In this document: piece after piece, positions 42,030-49,335 of the stretch | How positions within the stretch are numbered: position 1 is the stretch's first letter | Layout of the letters: each line of letters begins with the position of its first letter | Origin: Thermoleophilia bacterium | GTDB taxonomy: Bacteria > Actinomycetota > Thermoleophilia > Miltoncostaeales > Miltoncostaeaceae | Assembly (NCBI GenBank): GCA_028285405.1 | Contig: JANQPH010000029.1 | Location: 1 to 51,796 of the forward strand | Length of the DNA stretch: 51,796 bases | Direction of reading: 5' to 3' | Translations under genes and position numbers: made by a program | Notes under the pieces: generated by a model | The model's input: only the letters and a program-made list of their open reading frames with translations | The model's database searches: none | What the model was told of the DNA's origin: nothing

Positions 42030-43103
42030 TCAGGGGGAGAGCAGCAGCTTGATCACGCCGTCCTCCTGATTCGAGAAGAGCGGGTACGCCTCCTCGATCT
42101 CGTCCAGCCCGAAGCGATGGGTGACGAGCTGGGCCAGATTCAGGCGGCCGGTCTTCACGAGGCTCATCAGCGCGCCGAGGCGCTTCTTGCCGCCGGGGCA
42201 CAGCGTGGTGCGGATGTCGATGTCGCCGATCCCGTAGATGAACGGCTCGAGGGGGATGGTGACCTTGTCGCCGTAGACCCCGAGCGACGACACGATTCCC
42301 GCCGGCCGCACGGCCTTGAGGCAGTTCTCGAACGTCTCCTGGATGCCGAGGGCCTCGATCGCCACGTCCGCGCCGCGCCCCTCGGTGAGCGCCTTCACCT
42401 TGGCGACCGGATCCTCCTGGGTGTAGTCGATCACGACGTCTGCGCCCATGGCGCTCGCCATCTCCAGGCGCTTCGGGTTCGAGTCGACGGCGATCACGAG
42501 CCCGGCGCCACGCAGCCGCGCCCCGGCGGTCGCGCAGAGTCCGATCGGCCCCTGGGCGAAGATCACGACGGAGTCACCGAGCTGGAGGTCGGCGGTCTCG
42601 ACCGCCGAGATCCCGGTCGTCGCGATGTCCGTGACGAACAGCACCTCCTCGTCCGAGAGGCCTTCGGGGATCTTCGCCATGTTCGCCTGGGCGTACGGCA
42701 CCCGAAAGTAGTCCGCCTGGACGCCGTCGATCGAGTTGCCCAGCCGCCAGCCGCCGATGATCCCCCACTGATCCTCGAAGCCGGCGCACTGCGACGGGTC
42801 GCCGGACTGGCAGAAGTAGCACGCGCCACACGGGGTGATGGCCGCGACCACGACTCGATCGCCGATCTCGTAGCCCTCCACGGCCGACCCGAGCTCGTGG
42901 ATGACCCCCGCCGGCTCGTGCCCGACGACGCGCCCGCTGGCCACCGGGTACTCGCCGCGCCAGATGTGGCTGTCGGTCCCGCACACCGTGGTCGTCGTCA
43001 CCCGGATGATCGCGTCGGTGGGCCCGCACTTGGGGACCGGGACCTCCTCGATGTGGATGTCGCGGACGTCCTTGAAGACCGCGGCCCGCATGGTGTCGCT
43101 CAT
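42030..43103 (-). CDS. Zinc-dependent alcohol dehydrogenase, copy 1
   Basis: A 357-residue medium-chain dehydrogenase. The catalytic zinc site has Cys41 (VCGTDSH) and His62-Glu63 (GHEP); the structural zinc site is Cys92, Cys95, Cys98, Cys106 in CGACYFCQSGDPSQC. The nucleotide site is VVIFAQGPIGLCATAGARLRGA followed by VDSNPKRLE, which favours NAD. It has the same length as the copy at 45495, aligns without gaps and matches at roughly four residues in five by eye. The substrate is a primary or secondary alcohol or a polyol; it is not decided by sequence. The region upstream is shared with the divergent kinase and contains the palindrome at 43246. Confidence 0.92.
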   Translation of the reverse strand: MSDTMRAAVFKDVRDIHIEEVPVPKCGPTDAIIRVTTTTVCGTDSHIWRGEYPVASGRVVGHEPAGVIHELGSAVEGYEIGDRVVVAAITPCGACYFCQSGDPSQCAGFEDQWGIIGGWRLGNSIDGVQADYFRVPYAQANMAKIPEGLSDEEVLFVTDIATTGISAVETADLQLGDSVVIFAQGPIGLCATAGARLRGAGLVIAVDSNPKRLEMASAMGADVVIDYTQEDPVAKVKALTEGRGADVAIEALGIQETFENCLKAVRPAGIVSSLGVYGDKVTIPLEPFIYGIGDIDIRTTLCPGGKKRLGALMSLVKTGRLNLAQLVTHRFGLDEIEEAYPLFSNQEDGVIKLLLSP

Positions 43104-43245
43104 CTGGCCACTCCTCCCCGTGGGTCGCGTTCGAGTCTAGTCCCGGCGCGCGTACGATCCGCCGGCGAGATCGGGTGCGGGTCGTGCCCCGGGCGATTAC
43201 GGCGAGCATCTCGGGGATCGACTGGCGCGTCTGGGTGTGTCGCCT

Positions 43246-43259
43246 CACCCGATCGGGTG
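43246..43259. promoter_or_regulatory. Palindrome CACCCGATCGGGTG before the kinase and first dehydrogenase
   Basis: A perfect 14-nt palindrome in the 219-bp region between the divergent alcohol dehydrogenase (start 43103) and histidine kinase (start 43323). Its 12-nt core recurs at 45231 before the second dehydrogenase. It is a candidate site for the NarL-type response regulator encoded here. Confidence 0.55.
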
Positions 43260-43322
43260 GAGATCGGTTGTCCGAGATCGGCGAGGCGCGTAGGTTCACA
43301 GCGGAGGCGAGGCCGTGTGTCG

Positions 43323-44549
43323 ATGGACGCTCTGAGCGCGAGAACGCCCGCCGAGGCGCCGGCAGGGGGCACCACCGCTGACCTCAGCCTGTTGCGTCGT
43401 GCCGACGCGGCCGGTCAGCGCCTGTTCCGTGAGCTCGTCGTCTCGCGCATCGCGTGGCAGACCGTGTCGGAGGCGAGTCGGCTGATCGCGGTGGACGTGG
43501 TCGGCGTGTCCCTGCCGGTCACCGGATGCACCCACACGCAGCCGTGCACGCTGCACCACTGCTTCGACCGCCTGCGGATGAAGGCCGTCCTGGGCAACCG
43601 GGGTCCGGCGCTGCCAGGGCTCCGCTTCGGGCCGGGCGTGGGGGTGGGAGGCATCGTGCTCGCGACCGGCGCGCCGCTGTCGGTCTCGGACTACCGGCGC
43701 GACGTCGACGACCCGCAGCTCGTCGAGATCGTCGTCGGCGAGGAGGGGATCAGGTCGGTGCTCGGAGTGCCGATCTCCTTCGGTGGGGAGGTGCGCGGCG
43801 TGCTCCATGCCGGCCTGCGTCGCCGGGGCGGGTTCAGCGCAGGCGCGATCGAGGCCCTCGAGCGGCTCTGCACGTATTCGGGCGCCGCGCTCGCCGCGGC
43901 CCGCGATCGGGCGCGCGTCGAGGAGGTGGCGGCGCTGCGCGAGCGCAGGCGCCTGGCCCGCGCCCTGCACGACGACCTCGGCCACAGGATGTTCGGCATC
44001 GGGATGGCCGCCCGACTCGCTCGCGAGAGCGCCGCGGCGGGCCGGCCCGATCTGCTCGGCCACCTCAGCGGGGTCGAGCGCGAGGTCGCCGCCGCCGCGA
44101 GCGCGCTCAAGACCACGCTGCGTACGCTCGACACGCCGCAGGCGCCCGCCGGGGCGCTCGCGGTGAAGCTGCGCGAGGCGCTGGCGGAGTTCAGCGATCG
44201 ATGCGGCGTGCCCGCGCACCTGGTGGTGCTCGGCGAGCCCGTGCCGCTGGATGGGGTGCAGGAGGACCTGCTCTCGCGGGTCGGCCAGGAGGCGCTCCAC
44301 AACGTGGAGCGCCACGCGGGCGCGTTCGAGGTGATCACGACGCTCGCCTTCGAGGCCGACCGCGTCGAGCTCGTCGTCCAGGACGACGGGGTCGGCCCCT
44401 CGGACGGGTGGCACCGCCCGCCGAGCGTCGGCAACGGCGTCGGGTTGGGCATGCTGCGCGAGGAGGTCGGCCGCCTGGGCGGTGAGCTGTCCCTGGCGCG
44501 CAACGAGGACGCGGGGTCGACGCTGAGGACGTGCCTGCCGCGCCGATGA
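43323..44549 (+). CDS. GAF-domain sensor histidine kinase (NarX/HPK7 type)
   Basis: A 408-residue cytoplasmic kinase without transmembrane segments. A GAF domain spans about 40-195, then the HisKA_3 dimerisation helix with phospho-acceptor His216 (LARALHDDLGHRM) and an HATPase domain (GQEALHNVERHA, VQDDGVGP, GVGLGMLREEV). The GAF domain has an unusual Cys/His cluster at 69-80 (CTHTQPCTLHHC), which could bind a metal or heme or sense redox state. ATG 43323 is the chosen start; an in-frame GTG two codons earlier is equally near GGAGG. It overlaps the response regulator gene (ATGA), making a clear two-component pair. Confidence 0.88.
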   Translation: MDALSARTPAEAPAGGTTADLSLLRRADAAGQRLFRELVVSRIAWQTVSEASRLIAVDVVGVSLPVTGCTHTQPCTLHHCFDRLRMKAVLGNRGPALPGLRFGPGVGVGGIVLATGAPLSVSDYRRDVDDPQLVEIVVGEEGIRSVLGVPISFGGEVRGVLHAGLRRRGGFSAGAIEALERLCTYSGAALAAARDRARVEEVAALRERRRLARALHDDLGHRMFGIGMAARLARESAAAGRPDLLGHLSGVEREVAAAASALKTTLRTLDTPQAPAGALAVKLREALAEFSDRCGVPAHLVVLGEPVPLDGVQEDLLSRVGQEALHNVERHAGAFEVITTLAFEADRVELVVQDDGVGPSDGWHRPPSVGNGVGLGMLREEVGRLGGELSLARNEDAGSTLRTCLPRR

Positions 44550-45184
44550 GTCGGCAGAAGCCCTACACGGTGGTGGTCGCGGACGACCACCCGATCGTCA
44601 TCAGCGGGATGCGCCTGCTCCTCAGCGGAAGTCGCTTCTTCGAGCTGGTCGGCGAGGCGCAGACGGGGTCGGAGGCGATTCTGCGCTGCGAGCAGCTCCG
44701 CCCGGACGTGCTGCTGCTCGATCTGCGCCTGCCCGATCTGCCGGCGGCGACGATCTGCACTCGGATCAAGGAGCGACAGCCCGACGTCTCGATCGTCATC
44801 CTCACGGCGCATCCCGAGGAGATGGCGGTTCGCGGCTGCCTCAAGGCCGGCGCGTCGGGGTGCCTGTTCAAGGACGTGGCCGAGCAGAACCTGCTCTCGG
44901 CGCTGCTGCAGGTGGTGCACGGCCGGGCGGCCATCGACCCGCGGATCGCTGGCGCGATGCTCCCGCGCCGAGCCGGGGCGCCCGCCGAGGACGGCGTCTT
45001 GACCGATCGGGAGCACGAGGTGCTCCTCTTCATCGCCCGCGGTCTGACGACGCAGGAGACCGCCGATCAGATGGGCATCTCCCCGAACACCGTGAAGAGC
45101 CATGCGCGCTCGCTGTTCACCAAGCTCGAGGCGCACAACCGGGTTCAGGCGCTCGCCGTCGCCAAGGAGCGCGGCCTCCTCTGA
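44546..45184 (+). CDS. NarL/FixJ-family response regulator
   Basis: A 212-residue regulator. The receiver domain has the acidic pair in VVADDHPIV, phospho-acceptor Asp59 in LLLDLRLPD, Thr in ILTAHP and Lys in LFKD. The C-terminal LuxR-type HTH is LTDREHEVLLFIARGLTTQETADQMGISPNTVKSHARSLFTKL, here split at its turn. ATG 44546 overlaps the kinase stop; a GTG at 44531 is also possible but less likely. It should bind the palindromes at 43246 and 45231 when phosphorylated, controlling the flanking dehydrogenases; that is inference from position. Confidence 0.93.
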   Translation: MSRQKPYTVVVADDHPIVISGMRLLLSGSRFFELVGEAQTGSEAILRCEQLRPDVLLLDLRLPDLPAATICTRIKERQPDVSIVILTAHPEEMAVRGCLKAGASGCLFKDVAEQNLLSALLQVVHGRAAIDPRIAGAMLPRRAGAPAEDGVLTDREHEVLLFIARGLTTQETADQMGISPNTVKSHARSLFTKLEAHNRVQALAVAKERGLL

Positions 45185-45494
45185 GCGCCCCCGCGCGTGG
45201 CGCTCGGTACCCCGCGCGGGTGAGCGCGCTACCCGATCGGGTGATCCCGCCCAGGTGAGACGGAGCGGCGCCGAGGGCGCCCGCAATTGTTCGTGATTTG
45301 CAGCACGAAGTCCGTTCCGCGGGTCCGCACGTTCCGGCTCTGGCCGCCCAAAATGCCTGCTCGGCGGGAAATCGGCGGTTGCCAAAGCCGGTGGTCAGGC
45401 GCGACGGTGACCCCACGGCGGCGTTGGTGCGCCCGGGTTCGAGCCGGCGAGCCGCGACATCGCCGAGGCGACCGCGAGGGAAAGGACTGGGGGA
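45185..45494 (+). other. Intergenic region upstream of dehydrogenase copy 2 (310 bp)
   Basis: No gene found. It holds the palindrome at 45231 and, at 45290-45309, the inverted repeat TTCGTG-N8-CACGAA in the only AT-rich patch, which may be the promoter or a second regulator site. GAGGGAAAGGA shortly before 45495 supplies the ribosome-binding site. Confidence 0.5.
45231..45242. promoter_or_regulatory. Second copy of the ACCCGATCGGGT palindrome, before dehydrogenase 2
   Basis: An identical 12-nt core to that at 43247-43258, located 253 bp upstream of the second dehydrogenase and 46 bp after the response regulator stop. Flanks differ on the left and share a G on the right. Confidence 0.55.
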
Positions 45495-46568
45495 ATGGCA
45501 GACACGATGCGCGCTGCGGTCTTCCGCGGCAATCGAGACATCCACATCGAGGAGGTCGACAAGCCGACGTGCTCGCCGACCGACGCGATCGTGCGTGTGA
45601 CCACGACGACGATCTGCGGGACCGACTCGCACATCTGGCGGGAGGAGTACCCGGTCGCCGACGGTCGGATCGTCGGCCACGAGCCCGTCGGCGTGATCGA
45701 CCAGCTCGGCGAGGCGGTGCAGGGGTACGAGGTGGGGGACAGGGTCGTGGTCGGTGCGATCACGCCGTGCGGCGCCTGCTATTTCTGCCAGCACGGTGAC
45801 TTCGCGCAGTGCGCGGGGTACGACGACGTCTGGGGCATGATCGGCGGCTGGCGGCTCGGGAACTCCGCCGACGGGGTGCAGGCGGACTACTTCCGCGTCC
45901 CGTACGCGCAGGCGAACCTGGCCAAGATCCCCGACGGCCTCTCAGACGACGACGTGATGTTCGTGACCGACATCGCCACAACGGGGATCTCCGCCGCCGA
46001 GACCGCCAACGTCAGGATCGGCGACTCGGTCGTCGTGTACGCACAGGGCCCCATCGGCCTGTCGGCGACGGCGGGCGCCAGGATGATGGGCGCCGCGCTG
46101 GTGATCGGGGTCGACTCGAATCCCACCAGACTCGAGATGGCCAAGAAGATGGGCGCCGACGTCGTGATCGACTACACGCAGGAGGATCCGGTCGCGAAGG
46201 TCAGGGAGCTGACCGACGGACGCGGGGCGGACGTGGCCATCGAGGCGCTCGGCATCCAGGAGACATTCGAGAACTGCCTCAAGTCGGTGCGCCCGGCCGG
46301 TGTCGTGTCGTCGCTCGGGGTCTACGGTGACAAGGTCACGATTCCGCTCGAGGGCTTCCTCTACGGGATCGGGGACATCGACATCCGCAGCACGCTCTGC
46401 CCCGGCGGCAAGGAGCGAATGCGGGCCCTCATGTCGATGGTGGCGAACGGTCGCGTCAACCTCGGCCAGCTCATCACTCACCGATTCAAGCTCGACGAGA
46501 TCGAGGACGCCTATCCGCTGTTCTCCAACCAGGAGGACGGCGTCCTGAAAGTCGCGATCACACCGTAG
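45495..46568 (+). CDS. Zinc-dependent alcohol dehydrogenase, copy 2
   Basis: A 357-residue paralogue of the 42030 enzyme, with the same ligands at the same numbers: Cys41, His62-Glu63, and Cys92, Cys95, Cys98, Cys106. The nucleotide site reads VVVYAQGPIGLSATAGARMMG. Conservation of all functional residues in both copies argues that both are active. ATG 45495 has GGAAAGGA upstream. The FmdB-like zinc ribbon gene begins 7 bp after its stop, so the two form an operon. Confidence 0.92.
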   Translation: MADTMRAAVFRGNRDIHIEEVDKPTCSPTDAIVRVTTTTICGTDSHIWREEYPVADGRIVGHEPVGVIDQLGEAVQGYEVGDRVVVGAITPCGACYFCQHGDFAQCAGYDDVWGMIGGWRLGNSADGVQADYFRVPYAQANLAKIPDGLSDDDVMFVTDIATTGISAAETANVRIGDSVVVYAQGPIGLSATAGARMMGAALVIGVDSNPTRLEMAKKMGADVVIDYTQEDPVAKVRELTDGRGADVAIEALGIQETFENCLKSVRPAGVVSSLGVYGDKVTIPLEGFLYGIGDIDIRSTLCPGGKERMRALMSMVANGRVNLGQLITHRFKLDEIEDAYPLFSNQEDGVLKVAITP

Positions 46569-46575
46569 GGGACCG

Positions 46576-46833
46576 ATGCCCACGTACGACCTTCACTGCC
46601 CGAGCTGCGGACTGCACTTCGAGGTCTTTCGCCAGCGCTTCCTGCGCGAGGAGGACAAGGTGTGCCCAGGCTGCAGCGCCACGGACTGCGAGCAGCGCCT
46701 GGTCGGCTTCGTGACGTCGCGCCCCGCCCGGGACGACCCGACACCGTCGGTGACCGGCTACGCGCAGCACACCTGTCACGCGGGATGTGCACACGCTCGG
46801 CGCTCGCCGAGCGGCGAGATCATTCCACCGTGA
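46576..46833 (+). CDS. FmdB-like zinc ribbon protein
   Basis: An 85-residue protein. The N-terminal MPTYDLHCPSCGLHFEVF and VCPGC give two CxxC pairs (Cys8, Cys11, Cys30, Cys33), the zinc ribbon of the FmdB family; Cys38 is extra. The C-terminus is unusual in adding YAQHTCHAGCAHAR, a second Cys/His cluster that could bind another metal. FmdB proteins are named from a regulator of amide use, but their biochemical role is not settled. It is co-transcribed with dehydrogenase copy 2. Confidence 0.78.
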   Translation: MPTYDLHCPSCGLHFEVFRQRFLREEDKVCPGCSATDCEQRLVGFVTSRPARDDPTPSVTGYAQHTCHAGCAHARRSPSGEIIPP

Positions 46834-46854
46834 CGATTTTGCTCTGAAGACAAA

Positions 46855-46884
46855 CACGCCCCGGGGTGGCACCCCCGGGGCGTG
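46855..46884 (+). terminator. Strong terminator after the FmdB-like gene
   Basis: A perfect 12-bp stem (CACGCCCCGGGG / CCCCGGGGCGTG) with a 6-nt loop, 21 bp after the FmdB stop and 30 bp before the next ATG. It could also act as a leader element for the transporter gene. Confidence 0.75.
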
Positions 46885-46914
46885 CGACTTGCTCACTGCA
46901 CCTGAGAGGTAAGC

Positions 46915-47517
46915 ATGGAAACACCCTTCTGGAAAGGTGACCCTCAGATCTTGGGGGTCCCCGTCTTCGTGGCGGGCTCGATCGCTCTCGGGCTCGCGCT
47001 CGCGGGGTATCTGCCCCCAGGGGTGGTCGGTGGTGCTCTGCCGATCATCCTCGCCGGGACCGGTCTCGGCCTGCTCATCGCGACGATCTGGGCCATTCAG
47101 CTCGGCCAGTCGTTCGTGGCGTGTGTCTTCGGCATCTTCCTCGGCTTCTGGTGGAGCTACCCGATTCTCATTTTCGGACTGATCCATGGCTGGCTGGGGA
47201 TCACCGCCGAGGATGTAAAGCGCAGCGTCGCGATCTTCCTGATCGCGTGGCTCGTCGTGATCGTCTTTCTCATGCTCGCGGCGTTGCCGCTTCCGGCCGT
47301 ATACCCACTGCTGCTCTTCGTCGTCAACATCGCGTTGGTGCTGATCCTGTGGGGGACGCTCGACGAGAGCGAGAACCTCGTGAAGGCCGGCGGCTACGCG
47401 GTGCTCGTGTTCGCCGCGATCGGCGTCTACATCTTCATGGCCGTCGCGTCGATGTCGCTCGGTGGCCGTGGGCTGCCGCTCGGCAAGGCGGTGTGGACTC
47501 CGCAGGCGGCACGGTAG
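46915..47517 (+). CDS. AceTr/SatP family (GPR1/FUN34/YaaH) transporter, copy 2
   Basis: A 200-residue six-helix membrane protein, paralogous to the gene at 23167. It begins METPFWKGDPQILGVPVFVAGSIAL-like (split at the helix start), sharing GDPQ(I/L)(I/L)GVPVF with copy 1, and ends with the same SLGG(K/R)(P/G)LPLG tail. It probably moves acetate or a similar acid. GAGAGG lies 5-6 nt before ATG 46915. It follows the dehydrogenase/FmdB operon beyond a terminator, so joint action in alcohol-to-acid metabolism is possible but unproven. Confidence 0.82.
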   Translation: METPFWKGDPQILGVPVFVAGSIALGLALAGYLPPGVVGGALPIILAGTGLGLLIATIWAIQLGQSFVACVFGIFLGFWWSYPILIFGLIHGWLGITAEDVKRSVAIFLIAWLVVIVFLMLAALPLPAVYPLLLFVVNIALVLILWGTLDESENLVKAGGYAVLVFAAIGVYIFMAVASMSLGGRGLPLGKAVWTPQAAR

Positions 47518-47538
47518 GCGGCTGCTCGCCAGCCGCGC

Positions 47539-47570
47539 TCGGCCCCGAGGAGGGACGACCTCGGGGCCGA
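47539..47570 (+). terminator. Terminator 1 after AceTr copy 2
   Basis: A perfect 12-bp stem (TCGGCCCCGAGG / CCTCGGGGCCGA) with an 8-nt loop, 21 bp after the stop. Confidence 0.75.
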
Positions 47571-47582
47571 CGGTGAGCCGCG

Positions 47583-47614
47583 ACGCCCGGGCTCGAGTGA
47601 CGAGGCCCGGGCGT
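47583..47614 (+). terminator. Terminator 2 after AceTr copy 2
   Basis: A second hairpin (ACGCCCGGGC / GCCCGGGCGT, 10-bp stem with further pairing in the loop) directly behind the first. Two strong hairpins in series suggest that this transcript is abundant and must be stopped. The rest of the 266-bp gap to the CBS gene shows nothing clear. Confidence 0.65.
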
Positions 47615-47783
47615 CCGGTTCGCTCCGCTCGGCTCCGGTCGGGCATCGGGGGCGCTGCCCCGCCAGCGCGACCACCGATCCCTACGCGCCCCGAATCGCG
47701 GCGCGGGGGAGGGCGGGCACGTACGCTTCGGCGTCGCGGCCGAGCGAGGCGCGCGGCCGGAGCGACCCTGACCAGGAGGATCG

Positions 47784-48203
47784 ATGAAGCGGAGCGACCC
47801 GATCACGACGATCACCACGACGGACGTCATGAAGGTGCACGTCGGTCAGAAACTCAGCGCGGTCGCCGAGTTGCTCCGTGAGAACGCGTTTCGGCACGTG
47901 CCGGTGATGGACGGCGAGCGGCCGGTCGGAATGATCTCGGCCACCGACATCTTCAAGATCGTCTACGACCCGGATGGGACCGACGAGCGGATGACCGCGG
48001 CCATCCTCGACCACGAGCACAGCATCTCGAGCGTCATGAGCTCGGACCTGAAGGTCCTCCCGCGATCGGCCACGGTGCACGACGCGGCCACGATGCTGTC
48101 CTCGGGCGAGTTCGGCGCGATCGTGGTCGTCGACGACGACGGCAAGCTCGCCGGCGTCGTGACGACCGTCGACCTGATCCGCTACCTGCGGGACGGGCTC
48201 TAG
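47784..48203 (+). CDS. Two-CBS-domain protein
   Basis: A 139-residue protein consisting of a single Bateman module. CBS1 is TTDVMKVHVGQKLSAVAELL through RHVPVMDGERPVGMISATDI; CBS2 is ISSVMSSDLKVLPRSATVHD through AIVVVDDDGKLAGVVTTVDL. Such pairs bind adenine nucleotides and act as energy or ligand sensors for partners, none of which is obvious here. ATG 47784 has AGGAGG 5 nt upstream. Confidence 0.93.
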   Translation: MKRSDPITTITTTDVMKVHVGQKLSAVAELLRENAFRHVPVMDGERPVGMISATDIFKIVYDPDGTDERMTAAILDHEHSISSVMSSDLKVLPRSATVHDAATMLSSGEFGAIVVVDDDGKLAGVVTTVDLIRYLRDGL

Positions 48204-48230
48204 GACTTTCGCTGGGGGCGGCCTCGCACG

Positions 48231-48686
48231 TCAGCCGCGCAGGCGGGCGCGCACGTACTTGGTCGCCGACCGGTAGTGGCTCGGCCCGGCGGCTTCGGCC
48301 CAGCGCCCCGGGGTCCAGTCGTTGCGGGCGCCGGCCATCGGTCCGCCGTAGAGCTCGTCCTGGTCGTGCTGGTCGATGAAGTCGAGCAGGCGCGCGTAGG
48401 CGGAGGCCAGCTCGCGACGGGCCGGCTCCCAGCCGAGATCGGCCTGGCGCGCGCGCAGGTCGACGTTGTAGCGCTTGAGCTCGTTCCACTTGTAGCCCGG
48501 GGCGGGGAAGTGGACCTCTCGGCCGGCGTGGCCGTCGGTGTACCAGCCGAGGAAGAGGTCGATCCAGTGCGCACGGTGGGCGACCACGTCCTTGATCGAG
48601 GTGTCCTCGTCGTCCTTGGTGATCGCCAGCTCTGGCGGGACCTTGCCGAGGACCGCGTCGAGCCGCTCGAACTCCTTGACGGTCAC
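48231..48686 (-). CDS. ClbS/DfsB family four-helix-bundle protein (DUF1706)
   Basis: At least 151 residues. VVAHRAHWIDLFLGWYTDGHAGREV, PAPGYKWNELKRYN and GRWAEAAGPSHYRSATKYVRAR match the ClbS/DfsB family (DinB-like helical bundle; ClbS itself opens the colibactin warhead to protect its host), each quoted in part. GTG 48684-48686 is the only canonical start in the frame, but the twelve codons upstream read PPASTKDDLRAV, which looks like the missing first helix of the family (xxTKxELLxxI). An ATT at 48720-48722, 7 nt after GGAG, may be the true start. The role in this organism is unknown. Confidence 0.75.
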   Translation of the reverse strand: MTVKEFERLDAVLGKVPPELAITKDDEDTSIKDVVAHRAHWIDLFLGWYTDGHAGREVHFPAPGYKWNELKRYNVDLRARQADLGWEPARRELASAYARLLDFIDQHDQDELYGGPMAGARNDWTPGRWAEAAGPSHYRSATKYVRARLRG

Positions 48687-48835
48687 GGCCCGGAGATCGT
48701 CCTTGGTGCTCGCTGGAGGAATCGGTGACTCCGATCGGAAAGGGTGGCTGGGACCCGATCACACCAGGCCTCGGACGGACGTGCCCGTCGTCGAGGTCGT
48801 CCCGGCGCGCCCAGCCACGACGACGAAAGGCGTCC

Positions 48836-49267
48836 ATGCCGATCGAGCAGTCAGACCTCGAGGAGCTGACCACGAGCTGGTTCGAGTCCGTTCGCGAGGG
48901 CATCGCCAGCGAGGCGCAGGCCGCGAGCCACTTCGTGCACCCGCACGCCCGGGTGGTCGCGCCCGACGGGACGACGTTCGACATGGCGGAGCATCAGCGG
49001 CTGCACCAGGGGTTTGTGGACGAGAAGCACGTGCTGGGCGACTTCGAGCTGGTCCAGATCTGCGACGACCCCGAGCGGGCGCGCGCGAAGGGCTGGGTGT
49101 ACTACGAGACGCGCTACCGGGCGCACCCGGAGCGCGGGAAGCTCAAGGCCATCGCCGGCGAGGAGTACATCCTGGAGCGCTGCGCAGACGGGAAGGTGCG
49201 CTTCGTCCAGTACAACGCGACCTTCTTCGCCACGCTCCCGGACTCGGCTCCGCTCGACCTCGGCTGA
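48836..49267 (+). CDS. SnoaL/NTF2-like fold protein of unknown function
   Basis: A 143-residue small alpha+beta protein. LTTSWFESVREGIASEAQAASHFVHPHARV, MAEHQRLHQGFV and GWVYYETRYRAHP, followed by VQYNATFFATL, fit a cone-shaped NTF2-like fold (polyketide-cyclase or ester-type binding pocket), quoted here in part. No conserved catalytic pair can be assigned. ATG 48836 has GAAAGG about 5 nt upstream. It is divergent from the ClbS-like gene. Confidence 0.6.
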   Translation: MPIEQSDLEELTTSWFESVREGIASEAQAASHFVHPHARVVAPDGTTFDMAEHQRLHQGFVDEKHVLGDFELVQICDDPERARAKGWVYYETRYRAHPERGKLKAIAGEEYILERCADGKVRFVQYNATFFATLPDSAPLDLG

Positions 49268-49315
49268 CTTCCTACGGTCAGCGTGCAGGCGCGCTCGGTT
49301 GGCCATTCGACTTCG

Positions 49316-49325
49316 TTACATGTAA
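49316..49325. promoter_or_regulatory. Palindrome TTACATGTAA, candidate MazE operator
   Basis: A perfect 10-nt AT-rich palindrome ending 10 nt before the antitoxin ATG and touching the -10-like TAATAG. Toxin-antitoxin operons are usually repressed by the antitoxin at such a site. Confidence 0.5.
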
Positions 49326-49328
49326 TAG
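49323..49328 (+). promoter_or_regulatory. Probable -10 box (TAATAG) of the MazEF operon
   Basis: TAATAG ends 7 nt before ATG 49336, with a TTGGCC -35-like hexamer 18 bp upstream (49299-49304). No Shine-Dalgarno is present, so the antitoxin message is probably leaderless. Confidence 0.45.
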
Positions 49329-49335
49329 TGCCGCA

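Noticed and set aside
42117-43322. Open frame continuing upstream of the histidine kinase
   Set aside because: It is antisense to dehydrogenase copy 1 and reads as Arg/Asp/Gly-rich nonsense; the kinase starts at 43323.
45290-45309. TTCGTG-N8-CACGAA as the dehydrogenase regulator site
   Set aside because: It occurs only here and not before the first dehydrogenase, so the shared palindrome at 45231 is the better candidate; kept only as a note in the intergenic entry.
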